From assembly GCA_029557965.1 (NCBI GenBank), contig JAKQIM010000001.1:1-44046 (forward strand): a DNA stretch of 44,046 bases. Direction: 5' to 3'. This document shows positions 36,801-44,046 of this stretch, one piece after another. Position 1 is the stretch's first letter, and each line of letters starts with the position of its first letter. Position numbers and translations under genes: made by a program. Source of the stretch: Chloroflexota bacterium (lineage in GTDB: Bacteria; Chloroflexota; Anaerolineae; Anaerolineales; UBA4823). The notes beneath the pieces are model-generated. The model ran no database searches, was not told the origin of the DNA, and saw nothing but the letters and a program-made list of their open reading frames with translations.

Positions 36801-37102
36801 CAGGGCAGCGCTGCAAAAAACACCACGCGTGGCACCAGTGGATCCACCGGGAGGCCGGGCGGGGGCAGGGCTGTTTCGATAGGCAGGCGCAGCGCCAGGA
36901 AGAGATTGGTCAGCGGCAGCAGCAGCACCAGCACAGCCAAGATGACCCATTGCACGCGGCCCATCTTCTTATTGTAAGGCAGCCAGCGCCAGAGCAAAAA
37001 GATCACGCCGCCCAAGAACACTAACCAACCCAACCAGCCGATCAGGCCGTCGGGCTGTTCAATGTAAGACGTGTTCGTGAACAGCGTGCTCTCAATATTC
37101 AT
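33806..37102 (-). CDS. Multidomain sensor histidine kinase (membrane, Cache, HAMP, GAF, PAS, HisKA, HATPase)
   Basis: 1098 residues. The N-terminal third has about seven hydrophobic helices (to residue 235) followed by another at about 250-275. An extracytoplasmic Cache-like sensor domain (about 285-510) leads to a helix and a HAMP segment (VVTASLQSLASEANRISSGRLDRPLQLEGEDEVGQL). Then come GAF (about 605-740), PAS (EAILASTPDPVLVTDQQNNLLLANPAA) and the HisKA H-box SHDLRSP with phospho-acceptor His878. The ATPase has N-box NLVENAVKYTD and G-box GSGLGLAIVKS. No response regulator is adjacent, so its partner is encoded elsewhere. Input signal unknown. It lies 44 bases after the acyltransferase genes and is followed by the rpoC promoter. 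Confidence 0.9.
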   Translation of the reverse strand: MNIESTLFTNTSYIEQPDGLIGWLGWLVFLGGVIFLLWRWLPYNKKMGRVQWVILAVLVLLLPLTNLFLALRLPIETALPPPGLPVDPLVPRVVFFAALPWLLAAGLLGPAPAAALAFVSGVFMALWNTHSPFTPLEYSLLALLLGACFQQRYRTLVFRALRHPLPAALLLGLLYPLIYILDTLFVFSGSLASRLDYALDNSMAAFVSMLAHLLIAGLVGELAVFAFPRLWGGRGPLVPSPAERRLQTRFLASLAPLAVILMVGLIAGDWIVAGTAARQMLEDRMQSTASMAAQGVPFFHTTGQALIQDMASDPRWYQGPREEQTVLLEEKLRNIPFFRQLYLLDEQGDALAGYPTVDFYTANPSPKEFAAIDLAIAGLAFQSYPIAPVPGESVAQVSFIAAIKDEGDQVHGVLIGRTDLATNPLTQPVLSTLGSISDVEGEGMLLDDDGRILFHSANAQVMELYQGDTSQDPAFFADSVAPDGTRRMLYYQPVKGQPWAVVTIVPARQAQQLALRIAAPLLGMILVLFFLAAVLLRLALRVVTASLQSLASEANRISSGRLDRPLQLEGEDEVGQLRRAFEHMRVSLKDRLDELNRVLVVSQGVASSLELGEALKPVLDAAISTGVTSARVVLSSDVAPEAQVGASPVTRFGIGSEAFSHLDEQILALARQQDQRIVITNPTRVRNLSFPSGASRPDALLGMPLRHENLYFGVMWVAYDTPHQFSEDEVRFLSTLAGQAVLAAGNARLFASAEVGRQQLEAILASTPDPVLVTDQQNNLLLANPAAWQALDLNAATVEDKAVEKIIQQGELVRLLTGFSQDRLSTEVRLPDGLMYMATASTVMAGDRPVGRICVLRDITHLKELDQLKSDFVSTVSHDLRSPLTLMRGYATMLEMVGELNEQQTNYVRKMVTGVENMTRLVNTLLDLGRIEAGLALQLEAIPIHDIVDRVVGGLQIQASQKQIQMTCEISQNMIPLVEADHALLQQAMHNLVENAVKYTDPGGQVQVRVYQDRERMVFEVIDSGIGIAPVDIPLLFKKFSRAGQKEAKKRPGSGLGLAIVKSVVERHQGQVWVESQLGKGSTFFFAIPFRQPSKNTG

Positions 37103-37146
37103 ATCGTTAACGAATGCAAGATTCGTGCCGGGCGCCGTTGACTAAA

Positions 37147-37905
37147 TTATAGCACGAACTCTTCGATCATTTCTTGTGTGGCTTGCGAAAGGTCAGCATA
37201 CATTCCACGCCGTTCTTCTGGCAGCATGGCCGCCAGCCGATACATGGACTCTTGGGTCATCTGGTTAAGCTGTTCGCGGCTGGGCCGCCCCAGGTCACCG
37301 CGAAAGCGAAAAGGCTTGCCAAACTTCACCTGGATGCCCGGGCCGCGCCAGCGCGGCAAGAACGGCAGGCTGGGGAAGCCCGGCGTACCTTCTACCATCA
37401 CCGGCACAATTGGCGCATTGGTGCGGCTGGCCAGGTATGCCACCCCCACCTTGCCTTCGTGCAGTTCGGTGTGGCGCGTGGCCTCGGGGGCCAGCAGGAT
37501 GATCTCTCCCGCCTTCAACACCTCCAGGGCGCTCTGGATGGCCCGCCGGTCCACTTCCTCACGGCGCACCGGGATAACCTCCCACAGGTGCGGGAAGATG
37601 CCAATGACCGGGTAATCATACACTTCCACCTTGGCCAGGGGCACAACGTTGCGCGGTGTAACGTGCAAGATCACCAGAGAATCCACAAAGGCAATATGGT
37701 TGAACATCAAGATCGCCGGGCCGGTGGCGGGGATATTTTCAATCCCTTCAACGCTCTCCAGCCGGGCAAGGAAGTTAAAGCCGATCGTGCGGATCAAAAA
37801 ACGCAAGAAGCGGCGGCGAGATTCCAACCGGGCGTGGTCATAACCCTTACGAATAAATGCCGCCTTGCCCTGGCGATCTTTGGCTGGTTCGATCAAATCA
37901 GTCAT
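37147..37905 (-). CDS. PlsC-type 1-acyl-glycerol-3-phosphate acyltransferase (copy 1)
   Basis: 252 residues from ATG 37905; a TTG at 37920 is in frame but AGG lies in front of the ATG. The catalytic motif is FNHIAFVD (H70 to D75), the second motif LAPEATRH (E141, with Ala in place of the usual Gly of EGTR), and VPVMVEGTPG follows. These enzymes acylate lysophosphatidate, a step of phospholipid synthesis, at the inner membrane face. It is the downstream member of a pair with 37956-38627, 50 bases away. The Ala substitution and pairing suggest distinct acyl or acceptor preference. Specific substrate not determinable. Confidence 0.85.
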   Translation of the reverse strand: MTDLIEPAKDRQGKAAFIRKGYDHARLESRRRFLRFLIRTIGFNFLARLESVEGIENIPATGPAILMFNHIAFVDSLVILHVTPRNVVPLAKVEVYDYPVIGIFPHLWEVIPVRREEVDRRAIQSALEVLKAGEIILLAPEATRHTELHEGKVGVAYLASRTNAPIVPVMVEGTPGFPSLPFLPRWRGPGIQVKFGKPFRFRGDLGRPSREQLNQMTQESMYRLAAMLPEERRGMYADLSQATQEMIEEFVL

Positions 37906-37955
37906 AAGGAGCCTCTTCAACCGGTGACGGTCGGGTCTTATACAAGACCAGCCGG

Positions 37956-38627
37956 TTACCCATACACCCCCCGGTATTCGGGAGGCAGCAGCCGGGCTAT
38001 CTGCTGCATGATCAGGCCGGTATTCGCCTGCAGAACCTGTTTGCGGGCCGCACCAACGGGCACCGGCGGCAAGGTAATGGGCTCGCCGATGCGCATTTCA
38101 AGCACAGGGCGTTCCCAACGCCGGGCGCGGTCCAAGTAATCATCTGTGGTGCCCACCACACCTACCGGCAAGACGGGCACCCCGGCCTTATCTGCCACGT
38201 AGACGGCGCCAGGGTGAGCGCGCTGCATGCCTGGTTTGTGCGAGCGCGACCCTTCGGGTGCAATTGCCAGCGGGCGGCCCGACTTGAGCGCGGCAACCAT
38301 CGTCATCAGCAGTTCACGGCTGTATTCGCCGCGCGTCACCGGCAGGGCCTTGTAACCCTTCACCAACAGCGACTGCCCCGGGCGGCTCCAGATTTCTACC
38401 GCGCCGACCGCCTCGGGCGCGGTCGGCCAACAGGAGATCACCAAAGGCGGATCGTATAACGACACATGATTAAAGACGATCAGGTAAGGGCCCTTGGGAG
38501 GAATATTGGCACGCCCCGTGATATGAATGGGGCTAAAGACCTGTAACAGCAAACGAATGGAAGCACGCAGAAATGCGCGCCGGATGCTCAAATGAAAAGG
38601 TATTGAATATTCCGTATCCATCGACAC
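37956..38627 (-). CDS. PlsC-type 1-acyl-glycerol-3-phosphate acyltransferase (copy 2)
   Basis: 223 residues if started at GTG 38627, which shares its first base with the cmk stop (TAGTG); an ATG two codons further (38621) is the alternative. The catalytic motif is FNHVSLYD (H54 to D59), the second motif APEGSRS (about 123-129) and the third VLPVGVVGT. It acylates lysophosphatidate or a related lipid. The overlap with cytidylate kinase indicates translational coupling; cmk-plsC pairs are common in bacteria and link CDP-lipid precursor supply with acylation. Confidence 0.85.
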   Translation of the reverse strand: MSMDTEYSIPFHLSIRRAFLRASIRLLLQVFSPIHITGRANIPPKGPYLIVFNHVSLYDPPLVISCWPTAPEAVGAVEIWSRPGQSLLVKGYKALPVTRGEYSRELLMTMVAALKSGRPLAIAPEGSRSHKPGMQRAHPGAVYVADKAGVPVLPVGVVGTTDDYLDRARRWERPVLEMRIGEPITLPPVPVGAARKQVLQANTGLIMQQIARLLPPEYRGVYG

Positions 38628-39313
38628 TAGGAGGTGTGTTGGTCTACAAGCGCCCGCACCTTCTCCAGGATCTGATCAGCATTGACATGGTCTGAATCTA
38701 CAATGATGGCATCGGGTGCCGCGCACAAAGGGGCCACCTGGCGGGTGGAATCGATCTGGTCGCGTTGGCGCATGGCATCCAAGATCTTTTGGTATTCGGC
38801 AGGTTGCCCGCGCTGGCACAGCTCTTCGTAGCGCCGCCGGGCGCGCTCTTCAACCGAAGCGTCGAGGTAGATCTTCAGATCGGCCTCAGGCAGCACCACC
38901 GTACCAATATCACGCCCCACCATCACCACCTTGCCGCGCAGGCCAATGCGGCGCTGTTGGGCAGTTAAAAGCTTGCGCACCCCAGCATAAGCCGAAACAG
39001 GAGAGACATTGGCGTCAACATCCGCTCGCCGGATCTCCCAGGTGATATCCTGCCCATCGGCCAGCACATCGTAGGCGCGCCCATCGTTTTGCGAGGGTGG
39101 GTAAACGTCAATCTCCAGGCTCTCGGCCAGCTCAGTGATGGCTTTCTCGTCGCCGATGGCAACGCCGCGCTGTAAAGCCGCCCAGGTAACGGCACGGTAC
39201 ATAACCCCGGTATCAAAATACAGGTAGCCAAGTGCATTGGCCAGGCGTTGGCCAAGGGTCGATTTGCCCGAAGCTGCCGGGCCGTCAATTGCGATGATGG
39301 CAGGAATACTCAT
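38627..39313 (-). CDS. cmk: Cytidylate kinase
   Basis: 228 residues. P-loop GPAASGKST is at 11-19 after IIAID. Further landmarks are LGYLYFDTGVMYRAVTWAAL, the NMP-binding insert, VMVGRDIGTVVLPEADLKIYLDASVEERARRRYEE and the lid region with RQRDQIDSTR. It converts CMP and dCMP to the diphosphates. Stop and start of the next gene overlap. It lies 19 bases downstream of the GT39-like gene. Confidence 0.95.
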   Translation of the reverse strand: MSIPAIIAIDGPAASGKSTLGQRLANALGYLYFDTGVMYRAVTWAALQRGVAIGDEKAITELAESLEIDVYPPSQNDGRAYDVLADGQDITWEIRRADVDANVSPVSAYAGVRKLLTAQQRRIGLRGKVVMVGRDIGTVVLPEADLKIYLDASVEERARRRYEELCQRGQPAEYQKILDAMRQRDQIDSTRQVAPLCAAPDAIIVDSDHVNADQILEKVRALVDQHTS

Positions 39314-39332
39314 TTATCCTCTCAGCGTACTG

Positions 39333-41210
39333 TTATGGGATGATCTGTTCTTCGTCAGCCGGAACAACCAGCTCATCCAGCTCTGCCGGCTGCGCAGCCT
39401 GGCCCAAGCCCTGGTCTGGAAAAAGGTCAACCCGCGCCCACAAGACCACCTGCTCTGAGGCCAGGGGCGCCTGGCGAGAAGTGAGCCAGGCCGGCAGGTT
39501 CGAAGGTAAAAGGCCCGGCCAGCCCGGGTACACCCGCCAGACAAAATCCTGCCCGCGGTAAGCCTGGGCAAGGGCCGGCGTCTCTTGATCTCTGGGGGCA
39601 ATCACCACGCCGGGCGATTCACTGGCTGCCAGGCCGGCGACATAGCGGACATTCGAGAAATCGCGCAGCGCCCAGCGCAAAGAAGCGCTGTCGACGGTCA
39701 CAAGCACCCCAATATCCTGGCGATGACCGCTGTTCCATTCGGCCAGGTCTCCCAGGGTAGAAACCATTTGCTGCACTTGCCCCGCGGCCGGGATTGGGCT
39801 CCACAACTCCTGTGCCCCATTGGGGCGCAGGTACGCCGCCCCCCAGGCGGCAGAGAACGAGCCTAAAAATAAACAGGTGGCTGCGGCCCAGACCAGCCCC
39901 ATGCGCGCCGCCGGGATGGACCAACCCGCCCCAACCAACAAGGTGAGGACGAAGCCCATCAGCAGCGCCCCCACGATCAAAGCCGCATACAACAGGGTGC
40001 CCGGCTGCCGCGCCAGGGCCAGCAGGCTGATCCAACTCAAAGCGGCCAACACCACCAGCAAACAGGCCAGGCCCACCGCCACCCGGCGGTTGGCGGCATC
40101 TCTGGCAGGCGGTAGATGTTGGGCCAGTTCCATGGCTGCCAGACCCCACAAGGGCGGCAGCAGCCAGGCCAGGTCGGCAACCTGGCGCGCAGTGTAAAGC
40201 AGAACCAGGATCAAGGCAGCCAACACCCACAAGCCCAGGCGCAAAGCCAGGCGCGGCCCCAACTGGGCATTAGTGGGCAGGGTGGTCAGGTCAAACAGGG
40301 CGCGTCCCAGGCCGATCAGGGCAAAGATCAGCACCAAGGGCTGGTAGAAGGCCAGCCCCGCCAGCAGATGCAGCAGGGAGATGCCAGAAGGCTGTACCCA
40401 ACCTGAGATGTAGCCGGGCAGGCTGCCAAACAGGGCCGCCAGGCCCTGCGGGACGCGCAAGAAGAGCGTCCCTGCAAGCAGAAGCACCACCCCGGCGCTC
40501 AGCAAAGCCGGACGCAGCAAGTGAGCCGAAAAATCAAACGCCGCAGCCTGCTCTGCCGGTGCTTCCCCAGGCAAGTTGCTGGCGAGGTCCGCATCGGCAT
40601 CACCTGTACCGGTCGCAGCCGGTGCCGCGATGGAAGCCAGGTTCTTATCCAGCAGGTGCGACAGGCCAAAGGCCGCCGCCAGGGTCAGGGCGCCATGCAG
40701 CACAGCCGGCCCCGAGAGCAGCGCCAGCCCCGCCAGGATGCCCGCCGGCACCGGGCGGCGGGCGGCATACAGCGCCACGGCCAAAAAGCTAAAAGCCAGG
40801 GCCGGAACCAGGCTGCCGGCCTGGCGCGAGAGCGCCACCAGGCCAGGGTCAATCGCCATGCCAAAGGCAAAGATCAGCCCGGCCCAACGCAGTCTCTGCG
40901 AGCCAGAGATCCAACGGCCCAAGAAGAGCGGCAAAAGGGGCAGGCTGCTGCCAGCCAGGGCCGGTAGTAAACGGGCCAGGGCGTTGCTGCTGCCCAGCAG
41001 TGCAAAGAGCTGGCTGGTAAAGAGCACGTAAAGCGGCTGGGGGCCGAAGGTGAATTCTTGCCCGCGCACCAGGTCGAGCGCCTGCAAAGCCCAACCGGCC
41101 TCCACATCCCCTAAGGGTGCCGCGCCCAACTGCGCCAGGCGCAAGACCAGGGCCAACACGAAGGCCAGGAGGTAGAGGAAAAGTTCAAAAGTGAAGGTTT
41201 TGGTTTTCAT
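39333..41210 (-). CDS. GT39-like (PMT_2/ArnT-type) membrane glycosyltransferase
   Basis: 625 residues with about ten to twelve membrane helices. The first external loop contains LGDVEAGWALQALDLV (D35, E37), the acidic motif where polyprenyl-phosphate sugar donors are used by PMT/ArnT enzymes. Next comes FGPQPLYVLFTSQLFALLGSSNALARLLPALAGS, typical of the family. The C-terminal soluble part (from about 510) is outside. Probable role: transfer of a sugar from a lipid carrier to a protein or envelope glycan. A TATAAT at 41231-41226 with a poor -35 may be a local promoter. It follows two DUF2298 genes of similar type. Confidence 0.8.
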   Translation of the reverse strand: MKTKTFTFELFLYLLAFVLALVLRLAQLGAAPLGDVEAGWALQALDLVRGQEFTFGPQPLYVLFTSQLFALLGSSNALARLLPALAGSSLPLLPLFLGRWISGSQRLRWAGLIFAFGMAIDPGLVALSRQAGSLVPALAFSFLAVALYAARRPVPAGILAGLALLSGPAVLHGALTLAAAFGLSHLLDKNLASIAAPAATGTGDADADLASNLPGEAPAEQAAAFDFSAHLLRPALLSAGVVLLLAGTLFLRVPQGLAALFGSLPGYISGWVQPSGISLLHLLAGLAFYQPLVLIFALIGLGRALFDLTTLPTNAQLGPRLALRLGLWVLAALILVLLYTARQVADLAWLLPPLWGLAAMELAQHLPPARDAANRRVAVGLACLLVVLAALSWISLLALARQPGTLLYAALIVGALLMGFVLTLLVGAGWSIPAARMGLVWAAATCLFLGSFSAAWGAAYLRPNGAQELWSPIPAAGQVQQMVSTLGDLAEWNSGHRQDIGVLVTVDSASLRWALRDFSNVRYVAGLAASESPGVVIAPRDQETPALAQAYRGQDFVWRVYPGWPGLLPSNLPAWLTSRQAPLASEQVVLWARVDLFPDQGLGQAAQPAELDELVVPADEEQIIP

Positions 41211-41290
41211 AGGTTGAACGCGTCTATTATACTCGATGGCTCATGGCGTAAATTTATTCGGTGACCGAGACCGCCACAGCGACACAGATT

Positions 41291-43912
41291 CTAGGGGACA
41301 ACATAGATCGTGGTCTGGCCTTGGGTGAAGACGGGCTCAAGCATCAGGTCAAACTTGCGCAAAGCCATATTCAGGTTACAGCCACGGCTGCCATCAGCGC
41401 AAAGGTCCTGGATATAGCTCGTCTCGGCCGCGCCAACGATGAGGTATTCAACTTGCCACTTGCGCAGCAGGTCAAGCATCAACTGGGGGTCGCCGGTGGT
41501 GTAGATGGTGATGATATCGGGCTCGCGCAGGTTCTGCTCGGTATAGCTGCCGCGCCACTGGCCTTCGTGGTTCGACCAACCCAACACGGTCGGCAGGCCG
41601 GTGAAGGCACTGATGCGCCCGCGGTAGGTATAGGCGCCCTCACCCAAAGCCCCGGTGCTGGGCGATTCCAGGATGACCGGCGCGCCGCTGAGGTTGGCAT
41701 TGAGCCATTCGATCGCCGCCCAGTCATCGGGATGGCCCCTGGCGATGCCGCTGGAACCGTCCAGGTTCGGCACGCTCTGGAAGGCATCCGCCCGGCTCCA
41801 GGTTGCCATGAGGGGGTAGAGCAGGCTGGCAGCGAGCACCAACCCCGTGCCAATCAAGAAGAGGCCGCGCCCAAGGCGGCCAGAGAGATGGTTCAGCAAC
41901 CACCAAACGCCGTAGGCGCTGGCCAATCCCATCATCACCCAGGCCTGGTAATAGAATTTAAAGATGGTGTTCATGCGCACAGCAAAACTATCGCGCAAGT
42001 AGACAAACTCCACCACCAGCACCAGGGCCAGGCCGGTAAAAGCCAGCAAAAACACAAACAACTCACTGGTTAAGGGCCAGCGGCTGTGTTCAGAGGGCAG
42101 GGCAGGTTCCTGGTCTGAGGCGAGGGCCGCAGGCTCAGCGGCCTTGTGCCAGACTAGGTGCAGGGCATTGGCCAGGGCCAGGGCCATCAAGCCTGAGGTG
42201 AAGAGCAGCATCCAGGGATCTGTGAGGCGGGCAGCCAGGCTGGCAAAGAAGCCGTCCTTCAGCGTCATGCCGCTCAACAGGGCCGCCAGGGCCGAATTGA
42301 CCAACTGGTTTTCGTTCAACGCCGCGCTGCCCAGGGCAATCACCAGCCAGGCAAAGAGGAAGAAAGCCAGACAGATCAAGAGGATGCGCCCCCACCAGGC
42401 CAGGGCCTGCTTCCACAACCGACTGCCGGCCTCTTTTTGCTTGGCCAGGAAGGCCGGCAAGAAACAAGCCAGCACAAACGCAAAAGCCCCGAACATGGTC
42501 AAGAACTGCGGCATGCGCGTGGGAGGCCAGACGTAGGGCAGCACACCCCCGGCCTGAGAGCTGAAACCAATGTAGAAGAAGAAGTAAAGGATGAAACACG
42601 CCACCCCCAAGGCCAAAAGCAGCAGCCCGGCGCGCAGCAGGGTATCTTTATCCAGGCGGCCCAGGTGCGAAGCCCGGCCCACGGCATAGGCCAGCACCGC
42701 CAGCGCCAAATAGATCGGCAGGTCCCAGGTATTCAAGAAGCCCAAGGCCCCGATCACCAAGGCCGCACCGATGAACAACCCCCAATCATTGTCCAAGGCA
42801 AAGCCCACCGGATTCCACCATTTGGCCGCGCCGGCCTGCTCGCCGGGCTGGGCAGGTGCCGCCGAGAGCTGCCGGGCCAACAAGTTAAGCGCCACGCCAA
42901 TCGCCAAGAGCACAAAAGGCAAAGCCAGCACGTGGGGATGGTTATCACCCAGCATAAAACTGAAATAGGGGAATTCGTCGATCGGCGAGGCGCCGATCGG
43001 CGCGCCAGCCAGGTTTACATCTTGAATGACGCGCGAGCCGCGCCACCACCACATCCAATGCGTGGGGTAGAGCGTGCCGTTGATCGGCGCCTGTGCCAGG
43101 GAGGGGATATCCAGCCAGGTCCAAAAGGAAGCCGGCAGTTTACCCCAAGAGTGCAAGGCTTCCCACAGGCCGGCAAGGTTGCCCAGGAAGGCCACGAAAA
43201 GCGCCCCCAGCAAACCGGCTGCCAATGGCTGGCTTTCGCGCTGAACGACACGGGCAGAACCGGCCTGCTCTTCTTTGTGTAGACTGAGCTTGACCAGGTT
43301 ATAGACCACGCCAAAAGCACCGATCAACGTCAGGGCGAACAAGAGGCTGTCGTACAGGTCAAAAGCAATGCCCGCCGGTGCACCCGAGAAGCGCGTGACC
43401 AGGGCCATCATCACATAACCGAAGTAATAGTATGAGATGGCAAAGCCCGAGAGCCAGGGATCTTGCGGCGGGAAGTGCTCGCTGCGCAGAATGGCGTTCA
43501 GGAAGGCGATCTCCATGAACTTCTCGCCGCCGGCCGATTCAATTTTAAAAGAAGCATAGGCGCGCAGCACGGCCCAGGCCACGAAGGCCAGGGCGAAGAG
43601 TATTTCAACCGTGATGATCAGGCCCTTCTTGCTTCGCAGGTAGTGCTGAAGCTCGCCGAGCGGCTGGCGGAAATAACACCAGGCCGAAAGACCCGCCAAC
43701 GCCAACAGGGCGAACAGGATGCCGCCGGTATCGTTGCGCAGCAAGCCGGTAGAAGCCCCTATCCACAGCAAATAGCTGGAGATCAGCAGGCCAAAGGCCT
43801 TCGAAAAGGCATAGCCGCGGTCTGGCAGCCAGCGAAACAGGCGCATGGCGGTGGGCAGGGCCAACCAGCCCAGCACCTGCATGATCAACCACCAGAGAAG
43901 CACGTAGATCAC
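41291..43912 (-). CDS. DUF2298 (Chlor_Arch_YYY) polytopic membrane protein
   Basis: 873 residues from a GTG at 43912 that overlaps the upstream stop (GTGA) and has GAGG 7 bases before it; the longer frame to 43963 is rejected. About fifteen or more membrane helices. The defining segment SEHFPPQDPWLSGFAISYYYFGYVMMA (YYY at 161-163) matches the DUF2298 family found in Chloroflexota and archaea and distantly related to oligosaccharyl/GT-C transferases. RPNHPDDWAAIEWLNANL-like residues and a C-terminal VEYLIVGAAE domain complete it. Function of the family is unproven; a GT-C type transferase is the usual inference. It sits between a second copy and a GT39-like gene. Confidence 0.88.
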   Translation of the reverse strand: MIYVLLWWLIMQVLGWLALPTAMRLFRWLPDRGYAFSKAFGLLISSYLLWIGASTGLLRNDTGGILFALLALAGLSAWCYFRQPLGELQHYLRSKKGLIITVEILFALAFVAWAVLRAYASFKIESAGGEKFMEIAFLNAILRSEHFPPQDPWLSGFAISYYYFGYVMMALVTRFSGAPAGIAFDLYDSLLFALTLIGAFGVVYNLVKLSLHKEEQAGSARVVQRESQPLAAGLLGALFVAFLGNLAGLWEALHSWGKLPASFWTWLDIPSLAQAPINGTLYPTHWMWWWRGSRVIQDVNLAGAPIGASPIDEFPYFSFMLGDNHPHVLALPFVLLAIGVALNLLARQLSAAPAQPGEQAGAAKWWNPVGFALDNDWGLFIGAALVIGALGFLNTWDLPIYLALAVLAYAVGRASHLGRLDKDTLLRAGLLLLALGVACFILYFFFYIGFSSQAGGVLPYVWPPTRMPQFLTMFGAFAFVLACFLPAFLAKQKEAGSRLWKQALAWWGRILLICLAFFLFAWLVIALGSAALNENQLVNSALAALLSGMTLKDGFFASLAARLTDPWMLLFTSGLMALALANALHLVWHKAAEPAALASDQEPALPSEHSRWPLTSELFVFLLAFTGLALVLVVEFVYLRDSFAVRMNTIFKFYYQAWVMMGLASAYGVWWLLNHLSGRLGRGLFLIGTGLVLAASLLYPLMATWSRADAFQSVPNLDGSSGIARGHPDDWAAIEWLNANLSGAPVILESPSTGALGEGAYTYRGRISAFTGLPTVLGWSNHEGQWRGSYTEQNLREPDIITIYTTGDPQLMLDLLRKWQVEYLIVGAAETSYIQDLCADGSRGCNLNMALRKFDLMLEPVFTQGQTTIYVVP

Positions 43913-44046
43913 GGCAGCACCTCGTAGATCACCGTATCCCGGTCGCGATAGATTTCTTGCCACAAGCGGCCATCGTAGCTCTCGAACTTATCGAGCCCAG
44001 GGCCGTAATAGGTGGTGCGCTCAAGCTGGCCAAGAACAATGTAGCG
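43909..44046 (-). CDS. C-terminal end of a second DUF2298-type membrane protein (5' part off window)
   Basis: The minus strand is open from the window edge to a TGA at 43911-43909, giving 45 residues: RYIVLGQLERTTYYGPGLDK, a middle FESYDGRLWQEIYRD and TVIYEVLP. This is the pattern of the soluble end of DUF2298/YYY proteins (V-G-x-L-E-R, G-L-x-K-F). Compare YLIVGAAETSYIQDLCADG, and the TTIYVVP end, in the neighbour. The gene therefore is probably a tandem paralogue, translationally coupled to the next start. Confidence 0.65.
   Translation of the reverse strand, partial: RYIVLGQLERTTYYGPGLDKFESYDGRLWQEIYRDRDTVIYEVLP

Noticed and set aside
37174-38139. 321-residue plus-strand frame crossing the two plsC genes
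   Set aside because: Both acyltransferases show intact H-x4-D and EGSR/EATR motifs on the other strand.
41261-43282. Plus-strand frames of 270 and 281 residues opposite the DUF2298 gene
   Set aside because: Shadow frames; the minus-strand YYY protein has consistent membrane helices and a family motif.

Overview
The window looks like a chromosomal segment of a Chloroflexota bacterium, most likely class Anaerolineae. This rests on family content and style, not on a database search. Supporting points are a secreted protein with a long Thr-Pro linker, DUF2298 (chloroflexi/archaea 'YYY') membrane proteins, an FMN-riboswitch-controlled ABC importer of the NMT1/THI5-like type, a peptide-type ABC system for sugars beside a GH130 phosphorylase, and an rpoC with no rpoB beside it. 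Base composition is GC-rich and genes are tightly packed. I see no insertion sequence, phage, CRISPR or tRNA.

Layout from left to right. 1-2045 (-) is the first part of a secreted repeat protein whose gene runs off the left edge. 2268-4633 (+) is a two-gene operon: a DUF362 iron-sulfur-type protein and a predicted C45-like Ntn hydrolase. It is closed by a strong hairpin terminator shared with a membrane/coiled-coil protein (4697-5521, -). A zinc-ribbon protein (5636-6373, +) follows. From 14909 down to 6376 (-) lies a complete System I cytochrome c maturation operon in the order ccmE-F-H-G-I-(dihaem cytochrome lipoprotein)-A-B-C-D, with most genes overlapping or nearly so. Its CcmE carries a haem-binding cysteine (CxxxY) instead of histidine.

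18578-15102 (-) encodes a permease, a substrate-binding lipoprotein, an ATPase and a zinc-ribbon membrane protein. The leader holds an FMN riboswitch whose closing helix includes the ribosome-binding site, so the transporter is best read as a riboflavin importer. A back-to-back promoter pair drives this operon and, on the other strand, adenosine kinase plus S-adenosylhomocysteinase (18882-21169). The latter transcript has an intrinsic-terminator-like hairpin in its leader.

21224-29237 is a sugar-use locus. A GH130 phosphorylase and a LacI regulator are on the minus strand. A peptide-type ABC transporter (binding protein, two permeases, two ATPases) is on the plus strand. Near-identical palindromes lie just downstream of both divergent promoters. 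I infer uptake and phosphorolysis of beta-mannosides or related oligosaccharides under LacI control.

33611-29310 (-) is rpoC with its own promoter and a terminator-like hairpin in the leader. Upstream on the same strand are a large hybrid-input sensor histidine kinase, two PlsC-type acyltransferases, cytidylate kinase, a GT39-like membrane glycosyltransferase and two tandem DUF2298 proteins, the last cut by the right edge. This right-hand block has an envelope-lipid and glycan flavour.
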